Origin: Streptomyces sp. B93
Lineage (GTDB): Bacteria; Actinomycetota; Actinomycetes; Streptomycetales; Streptomycetaceae
Length of the DNA: 64,000 nt
Assembly: GCF_018070565.1 (NCBI RefSeq)
Contig: NZ_JAGPXL010000018.1
Location: 1 to 64,000 of the forward strand
Reading direction: 5' to 3'
Both the position numbers and the translations under genes were made by a program. A model generated the notes under the pieces. That model was not told the DNA's origin, ran no database searches, and saw only the letters and a list, made by a program, of their open reading frames with translations. This document shows, piece after piece, positions 58,726 to 64,000 of the stretch (position 1 is the stretch's first letter; each line of letters opens with the position of its first letter).

Positions 58726-58796
58726 AGGGGCGCGGGGCTGTATCGACATGCGGCTCCGCCGCGCCGGCGCGACCAGCCACGACGCACCCGCAGACG
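58726..58796. repeat. 71-nt intergenic repeat, copy 2
   Basis: Matches 51086-51156 at 64 of 71 positions in the same orientation relative to the plus strand. It lies between the dnaK stop and the stop of the convergent narJ-like gene (7 nt away), the same kind of site as copy 1. Confidence 0.9.
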
Positions 58797-58802
58797 AAAT
58801 CC

Positions 58803-59300
58803 TCAGCGGGGCTGCGGCACCGGGTCCGTCAGATCGCCCGGGTGCGCGGGCGGCAGCGTCGCGCACACCGCGTCCAGGACACAGGCGTACGGCGTGCCCA
58901 GGCCGGTGAGGCGGGCCCGGAGCTGTTCCAGGGCGTCGCGGTGGCCGGTGAGCGGGTCGGTGTTGCCGGTGCGGGCGGTGAACTCCAGCACCGCGGGCAG
59001 GAAGTCCGGCCGCTCCTCGCCGGTGAACTCCAGACCGTGCGCGCGGTACAGGTCCGACAGCCGCGCCGGGGCGGCGGCACCACGCCCCCGGCCCAGGCGC
59101 AGCCCTTCCTCACCGTCCTCGCCGAAGACCCGCACGTAGTGCGCCGCCAGCTCCTCGGGCGCGGTGACCGCCGCGTGGTCGGTGAACTCCCGCAGCTGCG
59201 GCGCGGCTTCCCGCAGCAGCGGCAGCCGGGCCAGGAAGTCGTCGCCCGGATAGGTCAGACAGAGCGCCGCCGCCTGGTACAGCACCTCGAAACCGGGCAT
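58803..59300 (-). CDS. NarJ-like nitrate reductase assembly chaperone (orphan, divergent)
   Basis: 165 aa, all helical. Similar to the NarJ/TorD chaperone family: ALCLTYPGDDFLARLPLLRE, ELAAHYVRVFGEDGEEGLRL and LYRAHGLEFTGEERPDFLPA, the last being the NarJ C-terminal helix pair. The HVFGD-R-GQAM segment of typical NarJ is replaced by a Gly/Arg-rich stretch (GRGRGAAAPARL). No narGHI genes are in the window. It could serve a nitrate reductase encoded elsewhere or another molybdoenzyme. ATG at 59300 with GGAGG upstream. Confidence 0.72.
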   Translation of the reverse strand: MPGFEVLYQAAALCLTYPGDDFLARLPLLREAAPQLREFTDHAAVTAPEELAAHYVRVFGEDGEEGLRLGRGRGAAAPARLSDLYRAHGLEFTGEERPDFLPAVLEFTARTGNTDPLTGHRDALEQLRARLTGLGTPYACVLDAVCATLPPAHPGDLTDPVPQPR

Positions 59301-59410
59301 CGGGCCCGCCTCCCGCCTGTCGGTCGTGCTCGCTCGCCCCGTTCCCTCCGAACGTAGGCGCGAGCACGCCGACGCACCCCCCGACCGCACCCGTACGGGT
59401 CAGGCGGGCG

Positions 59411-60274
59411 CTAGACCCGCTCGCGGTACTCCCGCAGGATCTGCTTGGTGCGGGCCACCGACGCGGCGTGCGCCGACATGTGGTCCAGTACCTCCAGGTG
59501 GCCGGACACCTCCTCACGGGAGTCCAGGTACAGCGCCCCCGTCAGGTACTCGGTGAACACCATGTCGGGCAGCTCGGGCTCGGCGAAGCGGAAGAGCGAG
59601 AAGGGCGCGTACGTCCCCGGATGCGGGCCGTGGTCGAACTCGGCGACCTGGAGCGTCACCAGGTCGCTCTCGGTGGCCTCCAGCAGCCGGTCCACCTGGT
59701 CCCGCATCACCTCGGGCTTGGTGCTCACCGGACGCCGCAGCACCGTCTCGTCCAGGATCACCCACAGATGGGGCGGGTTCGGGCGCTTCCACAGCTCCTG
59801 CCGGGTCAGCCGCAGCTTCACGTGCCGCTCGATGGTCTCCGGCCCCGACTGGCCGATCGTGCCCGCCTCCAGCACGGCACGCGCGTACCCCTCGGTCTGG
59901 AGCAGTCCGGGCACGAAGTGCGGCTCGTAGCTGCGGATCATCCGCGCCGCGCCCTCCAGACTGACGAACATGCTGAACCAGTCGGGCAGCACATCGTGGA
60001 ACCGCTGCCACCAGCCCGGCTGGTTCGCCTCCTCGGCCAGCGCGACGAACGCACTCACCTCCTCCTCGGGCACCCCGTACGTGGTCAGCAGCACCTGCAC
60101 GTACGGGATCTTCAGCGCGACCTCGGCCGTCTCCATGCGCCGCACGGTCGCCGGGGCCACCCGGAGCACCCGTGCGGCCTCCTCACGGCTGAGGTTCGCC
60201 GTCTCCCGCAGTTCCTGAAGCCGTCTGCCGAGCACCACCTGCCCGACCGTGGGCGCGGGTCGTCGCTCACTCAC
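59411..60274 (-). CDS. XRE-family regulator with DUF5753
   Basis: 287 aa. N-terminal helix-turn-helix (LGRRLQELRETANLSREEAA and VLRVAPATVRRMETAEVALK) followed by the DUF5753 domain (EPHFVPGLLQTEGYARAVLE, then LTRQELWKRPNPPHLWVILD and EYLTGALYLDS). This is a very large streptomycete family, often next to a DUF397 gene; none is found here. GTG at 60274 with GGGAGG upstream. Target unknown; the divergent membrane gene is the nearest candidate. Confidence 0.92.
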   Translation of the reverse strand: MSERRPAPTVGQVVLGRRLQELRETANLSREEAARVLRVAPATVRRMETAEVALKIPYVQVLLTTYGVPEEEVSAFVALAEEANQPGWWQRFHDVLPDWFSMFVSLEGAARMIRSYEPHFVPGLLQTEGYARAVLEAGTIGQSGPETIERHVKLRLTRQELWKRPNPPHLWVILDETVLRRPVSTKPEVMRDQVDRLLEATESDLVTLQVAEFDHGPHPGTYAPFSLFRFAEPELPDMVFTEYLTGALYLDSREEVSGHLEVLDHMSAHAASVARTKQILREYRERV

Positions 60275-60415
60275 GCCACGCCTCCCCTACGCGCCGAAAG
60301 CATGGGGGCAGTGTGTCATGTTCCCGCGGCAGTCTCACATGGCCGGTGGTGAGGCGCTCACCACGCGCGGTCACCAACACCGGTCCGGGAGCGGTGGGGT
60401 GAGCGGGCGTCACGC

Positions 60416-60432
60416 ATTACCTCGCAGGTAAT
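60416..60432. promoter_or_regulatory. Perfect 17-bp palindromic operator candidate
   Basis: ATTACCTCGCAGGTAAT consists of 7-bp arms (ATTACCT/AGGTAAT) around CGC. Its AT content stands out from the region. It lies in the 273-nt space between the divergent XRE regulator (start 60274) and the membrane protein (start 60548). It may bind a dimeric regulator, perhaps one of the two XRE proteins nearby. The remaining bases of this space show only the ribosome sites. Confidence 0.6.
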
Positions 60433-60547
60433 CGACCATGACCCCGGGTGCGCGGGATCGTGAGGTCACCGGGTTCCGGGCCGGCGCACTCCGGCCCGGG
60501 ACCCGGGCCCCAGTGCAGCATCCGACCCCGACGGAGGGTGATCCGCC

Positions 60548-60973
60548 ATGTCCGCAACCCACCTCGCCGCTCTCGCCCGCACCACCGAGCCGCAGACCAT
60601 GCTGCGCCGCTTCCTCGCGCTGGACGCCGTGGTGACCGGGACGAACGGTGTCGCCTACCTCGCCGTCTCCGGCCTACTGGGCCGCCTCTTCGACGTCGAC
60701 TCCACCCTGCTGCTGGTCCTCGGCGTCTTCCTCGTCCTGTACGGGGCGGCCGTCGGCCTGCTCGCCACCCGGCCCAGCCCGCCCGCGCTCGGGGTGCGGG
60801 CGGTCGTCGAGGCCAACCTGGCCTGGGCCGCGGTCAGTCTCGTCGCGCTCGGGCTGTGGCTGTCGCCGAGCACCGCGGGCGCCGTGTGGATCGTCCTCCA
60901 GGCGCTCACCGTCGCCGGTTTCGCCGCCCTCCAGTACGGCGCCCTGCGCACCCGTCAGGGCAGCAGCGAGTGA
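60548..60973 (+). CDS. Four-helix integral membrane protein
   Basis: 141 aa with four hydrophobic segments (about 22-45, 54-72, 85-105 and 111-130), e.g. LLLVLGVFLVLYGAAVGLL and AGAVWIVLQALTVAGFAALQ. Short conserved-type streptomycete membrane protein; no catalytic motif. GGAGGGTG is upstream of the ATG. The 3' end overlaps the convergent XRE gene by 19 bp. A palindromic operator candidate lies about 115 nt upstream. Confidence 0.78.
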   Translation: MSATHLAALARTTEPQTMLRRFLALDAVVTGTNGVAYLAVSGLLGRLFDVDSTLLLVLGVFLVLYGAAVGLLATRPSPPALGVRAVVEANLAWAAVSLVALGLWLSPSTAGAVWIVLQALTVAGFAALQYGALRTRQGSSE

Positions 60974-61785
60974 AGGTACTTGACCGTCGCCGGGTCGGCC
61001 GGGAGCAGTGTCTCGATGGCCAGCTCGGCGACGGTCACGTCCATCGGCGTGTTGAACGTGGAGATCGAGGAGACGAACGACAGCGTCCGGCCCTCGTGCT
61101 CGATCAGCAGCGGCAGCGCGAAGTACGGCACCGGGTCCACGGGTTCGGCGTCGGACGCCGACTCGGGCACCGGGTACGCCGCCACCTCGTCGTAGAGCGC
61201 CCGCAGCGCCTTTGACCGGCGCAGCGCGATCTGCCGCTCCATCTGCGCCAGCAGATGCCCGCGCCACTCGCGCAGATTGCGGATGCGCGGCGCCAGACCC
61301 TCCGGGTGCAGGGTGAGGCGCATCGCGTTCAGCGGCGGCCCGAGCAGTGACTCCGGTACCTCGGCCAGCAGCATCGTGATGCCCCGGTTGGCGGCCAGCA
61401 CGTTGTACGTGGCGTCGACGACCAGCGCCGGATACGGCTCGTAGCCCTGTATCAGCCGCTCCATCCCGGCCCGTACCGCGTCCAGCGCGGGGTCGTCCAG
61501 CGGGGTCTCCGGGAAGCGGGGGGCGTAACCGGCCGCCAGCAGCAGGGCGTTGCGCTCCCGCACCGGCACGTCCAGGTGCTCGGCGAGCCGCAGCACCATC
61601 TCCTCGCTCGGCCGGGAACGGCCCGTCTCGATGAAGCTGATGTGCCGGGCGGAGGAGTCGGCGCGCAGCGCCAGCTCCAGCTGGCTGATCCGCCGCTGCT
61701 CCCGCCAGCCGCGCAGCAGTGGCCCGACCCCCTGGTCGGCGGGGGCTGCCGCGGAGGCGGCGCGGGCGGGCGTCGCAGTGCTCAT
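60955..61785 (-). CDS. XRE-family regulator with MmyB-like ligand domain
   Basis: 276 aa. HTH at ~20-75 (LLRGWREQRRISQLELALRA and SARHISFIETGRSRPSEEMV), then the MmyB-like domain: LAAGYAPRFPETPLDDPALD, YPALVVDATYNVLAANRGIT, and LREWRGHLLAQMERQIAL. That domain binds small ligands (fatty-acid-like in one structure). Regulators of this group often control an adjacent short-chain dehydrogenase; here the neighbours are a membrane protein and a pterin dehydratase. Confidence 0.92.
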   Translation of the reverse strand: MSTATPARAASAAAPADQGVGPLLRGWREQRRISQLELALRADSSARHISFIETGRSRPSEEMVLRLAEHLDVPVRERNALLLAAGYAPRFPETPLDDPALDAVRAGMERLIQGYEPYPALVVDATYNVLAANRGITMLLAEVPESLLGPPLNAMRLTLHPEGLAPRIRNLREWRGHLLAQMERQIALRRSKALRALYDEVAAYPVPESASDAEPVDPVPYFALPLLIEHEGRTLSFVSSISTFNTPMDVTVAELAIETLLPADPATVKYLHSLLP

Positions 61786-61914
61786 GTCCACGACGGTAGC
61801 CGGACCGGGCCCCCGGAACGAGACACCCGGACGGTCCCGCATCGCACCGGGCCCGCTGTGGCAGGCTGAACAGGTACCCCGTACCCGCGCCCGTACCTGC
61901 AAGGGAGCGTCCCC

Positions 61915-62220
61915 ATGCCCGTGGAACCGCTGTCGCAGAAGGAGATCGAGGCACACCTCTCGGAGCTGCCCGGCTGGTCCCTCGCCGGGGACCGGCTCAC
62001 CCGCTCCTACCGGCTCGGGTCGCACATCGCGGCGGCGGCCATGGTCGTGCACATCGCCCAGGTCCAGGACGAGCTGGACCACCACTCCGACCTCACCCTC
62101 GGCTACCGGAGCGTCGAGCTGTCCGTGAACACCCACAGCGTGGGCGGCGCCGTCACCGGACTCGACGTCGAACTCGCCCGCCGCGTGGCGGCGCTGGCCC
62201 CGGCGCACGGGGCGGACTGA
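61915..62220 (+). CDS. Pterin-4a-carbinolamine dehydratase
   Basis: 101 aa. Dehydrates 4a-hydroxy-tetrahydropterin in pterin-cofactor recycling. The family pattern is complete: LSQKEIEAHLSELPGWSL, then DELDHHSDLTLGYRSVEL with the catalytic His-His, and the NTHSVGGAVTGLDVELA end. No pterin-dependent hydroxylase is in the window, so the partner is elsewhere. ATG at 61915 with GGGAG 8 nt upstream. Confidence 0.93.
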   Translation: MPVEPLSQKEIEAHLSELPGWSLAGDRLTRSYRLGSHIAAAAMVVHIAQVQDELDHHSDLTLGYRSVELSVNTHSVGGAVTGLDVELARRVAALAPAHGAD

Positions 62221-62283
62221 GCCGACGCGGCGCACGGCACGTAGATGACGTTGAACGCCGAACGTCGAAAGGGGGGAGCGGTC

Positions 62284-63024
62284 ATGCTCGACTACGACAA
62301 GGAAGCCGAGGGCTACGACGCCTGGCGCGGCGGTGAGCCCAGGGCGGCGGCCGCCGCCGACGCCGTACTCGGACTGGTGCCGCCAGGGGCCCGCGCCCTG
62401 CTGGATCTCGCCTGCGGCACCGGCATCGTCACCCGGCGGCTCGCGGCGGCCCGCGACGGCCTGCGGGTGACCGGCGTGGACCGGTCGCCCGCGATGGCCC
62501 GGCAGGCCGCCGACCGGCTGCCGGGCGCCGTCGTCCTCGCCGACGCCCGCCGACTGCCGTTCCGGGACGGCGAGTTCGACGCCGTGACGAGTGTGTGGCT
62601 GCTGCACCTGGCGCCGACGGCCGAGGACGCGCGGGCCATCGTCGCGGAGTGCGCCCGGGTGCTGCGGCCCGGCGGGGTGTACGTCACGACCGTCGACAAG
62701 GGTGCCTCCCACAACGTCGGCAGTGACATCGATGCCGTGATGGCCGCCCGCCCCCGGGTCCCGGCCATGGACGCCCCGCACCTGGTGGAGTCGTACGCCG
62801 CCGAGTGCGGGCTGCGGGCCGCCGGACGGGCCCGCTTCCCGGGGCGGGGGCAGGGGCGCAGCCCGCGCCGTGCCATCGCGGACCTGCGCCGCGGATGGTT
62901 CGCCACGGTGCCGCCCGGCACTCCGCTGGCGGAGGAGTTCGTCGCGCGCCTGGCCGCCCTCCCCGACCAGGACCGGGACCGCCCGGACCCGGTGTTCACG
63001 CTGCGGGCGTTCCGCAAGGGCTGA
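62284..63024 (+). CDS. SAM-dependent class I methyltransferase
   Basis: 246 aa. Motif I ALLDLACGTGIVTRRLAAAR, post-I LRVTGVDRSPAMARQAADRL, motif II FRDGEFDAVTSVWLLHLAP and motif III LRPGGVYVTTVDKGAS. The C-terminal part (LRRGWFATVPPGTPLAEEFV) resembles many uncharacterised small-molecule methyltransferases. A GGGGGGAG ribosome site precedes ATG 62284. Confidence 0.88.
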   Translation: MLDYDKEAEGYDAWRGGEPRAAAAADAVLGLVPPGARALLDLACGTGIVTRRLAAARDGLRVTGVDRSPAMARQAADRLPGAVVLADARRLPFRDGEFDAVTSVWLLHLAPTAEDARAIVAECARVLRPGGVYVTTVDKGASHNVGSDIDAVMAARPRVPAMDAPHLVESYAAECGLRAAGRARFPGRGQGRSPRRAIADLRRGWFATVPPGTPLAEEFVARLAALPDQDRDRPDPVFTLRAFRKG

Positions 63025-63103
63025 CGCGGGCACCCCGGCAACCGTTCCGGGAGCGGCGGCGACCGGTAGGCGGAACCCATCCGTCCTCCCGGGAGGTACC
63101 CCC

Positions 63104-64000
63104 GTGAAGCACCCGCACCAGCACCGCAGACGCCGTAGGCCCGCCGTCCTCGCGGCGGCCGTCGCCGCGACCGCGCTGGCGGGCGCCGGGCTGACCGCGC
63201 TCACCACCGACACCGCCCAGGCCGCGACCGCCCGTCAGGTAGAGCGGCTCGACCGCGGCGTGGTCAGCGTGTACACCGGCAGCGGCAACCTGGTCAGCTG
63301 GCGCTGGCTGGCCACCGACCCGAACGACGTCTCCTTCAACGTCTACCGGGCCGGTACGAAGGTCAACTCCACGCCGGTCACCGGCTCCACCAACTACTTC
63401 CACTCCGGCGCCCCGTCGCACGCCGACTACACCGTCCGCGCGGTCGTCAACGGCGTGGAGCAGGGCGACTCCGTGCACGCCGTGCAGTTCCGCGCCGGGT
63501 ACAAGGACGTCCCGCTGAGCCCACCGGCCGGGGGCACCACCCCCGACGGCGTCGCCTACACCTACGAGGCCAACGACGCCTCCGTGGCCGACCTCGACGG
63601 CGACGGCGCCCTCGACTTCGTGCTGAAGTGGCAGCCCACCAACGCCAAGGACAACTCCCAGTCCGGCTACACCGGCAACACCGTCGTCGACGGCATCAAG
63701 CTCGACGGCACCCGGCTGTGGCGCGTCGACCTGGGCCGCAACATCCGCTCCGGCGCCCACTACACCCAGTTCCAGGCGTACGACTACGACGGCGACGGCA
63801 AGGCCGAGGTCGCCATGAAGACCGCCGACGGCACGGTCGACGGCACCGGCGCCGTCATCGGCAGCGCGTCGGCCGACCACCGCAACGCCAGCGGCTACGT
63901 CCTGTCCGGACCCGAGTACCTGACCATGTTCAACGGGCAGACCGGCAGGGCGATGGGCACCGTCGACTATGTCCCGGCCCGCGGCACGGTCTCCTCCTGG
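63104..64000 (+). CDS. Secreted rhamnogalacturonan lyase (PL11), 5' part
   Basis: The frame is open from GTG 63104 to the window end (299 codons), so the gene is truncated by the boundary. Signal peptide: basic n-region (HRRRRRP), hydrophobic core (AVLAAAVAATALAGAGLT) and cleavage after AQA. The mature start RQVERLDRGVVSVYTGSGN and the YEANDASVADLDGDG / AYDYDGDGKAEVAMKTADG segments (calcium-binding D-x-D-x-D-G loops of the beta-propeller) are typical of polysaccharide lyase family 11, which cuts the pectin rhamnogalacturonan I backbone. GGGAGG lies upstream of the GTG. Extracellular plant-biomass degradation. Confidence 0.88.
   Translation, partial: MKHPHQHRRRRRPAVLAAAVAATALAGAGLTALTTDTAQAATARQVERLDRGVVSVYTGSGNLVSWRWLATDPNDVSFNVYRAGTKVNSTPVTGSTNYFHSGAPSHADYTVRAVVNGVEQGDSVHAVQFRAGYKDVPLSPPAGGTTPDGVAYTYEANDASVADLDGDGALDFVLKWQPTNAKDNSQSGYTGNTVVDGIKLDGTRLWRVDLGRNIRSGAHYTQFQAYDYDGDGKAEVAMKTADGTVDGTGAVIGSASADHRNASGYVLSGPEYLTMFNGQTGRAMGTVDYVPARGTVSSW

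Overview
This window is high-GC actinobacterial DNA and almost certainly comes from a Streptomyces chromosome. GTG starts and 4-bp ATGA/GTGA gene overlaps are frequent. The gene families include ethylmalonyl-CoA pathway enzymes, a gvpOAFGYZJLSK gas-vesicle cluster, an XRE/DUF5753 regulator and F420-dependent enzymes. From memory, the same broad order (pssA/psd, then ccr operon, then gas vesicles, then a SigB-type sigma gene) occurs in model streptomycetes. I saw no insertion sequence, prophage, CRISPR array, tRNA or rRNA.

Layout. 0-1.5 kb: phosphatidylethanolamine synthesis (pssA, psd). 1.7-7.75 kb: a tight minus-strand operon ccr-ecm-mcl-MaoC-acyl-CoA dehydrogenase, which is the core of acetyl-CoA assimilation through crotonyl-CoA, ethylmalonyl-CoA and beta-methylmalyl-CoA. 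It is followed by a TetR regulator and a duplicated 3-hydroxyacyl-CoA dehydrogenase that could feed crotonyl-CoA into it. 11-19 kb: HEAT protein, acetyltransferase, a radical-SAM protein with a LexA-type SOS box, an SRPBCC protein, an MFS exporter with an added beta-rich C-terminus, and a PAS-GAF-PP2C-HATPase signalling protein. 20-25 kb: four consecutive peptidase genes (M55, M20, S9, S66). 25-32 kb: small membrane proteins, an F420 oxidoreductase, then NDH-2-like enzyme, transketolase and a LigD-type polymerase domain. 32-37.4 kb: ten gas-vesicle genes, apparently in one transcription run with the preceding three genes and closed by a strong bidirectional terminator. 37-48 kb: stress and housekeeping genes (DAG kinase/PAP2 fusion, ABC-F ATPase, baeRF-type protein, DJ-1, CBS, DUF2795, a pyruvate oxidase-like enzyme) ending at a SigB/F-family sigma factor. 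48-64 kb: a lysine-less aminotransferase-like protein with a metallo-hydrolase, DedA, a phosphodiesterase, OsmC, GDPD, a solitary DnaK with a partial HspR site, an orphan NarJ, XRE regulators, a pterin dehydratase and the start of a secreted rhamnogalacturonan lyase.

The most coherent unexplained signal is regulatory. Between 26 and 45 kb, five gene starts carry an exact GGGTAC hexamer within 50 nt upstream on the coding strand, and a sixth (pyruvate oxidase-like) has GTTTCC-N13-GGGTGA. This is the promoter type read by Streptomyces SigB-family factors, and such a sigma gene lies in the same segment. The most unusual protein-level signals are the opposite-charge tails on the adjacent GvpY and GvpZ, and a PLP-fold protein that has lost its catalytic lysine. 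All functional statements rest on reading motifs by eye; no database search was run.
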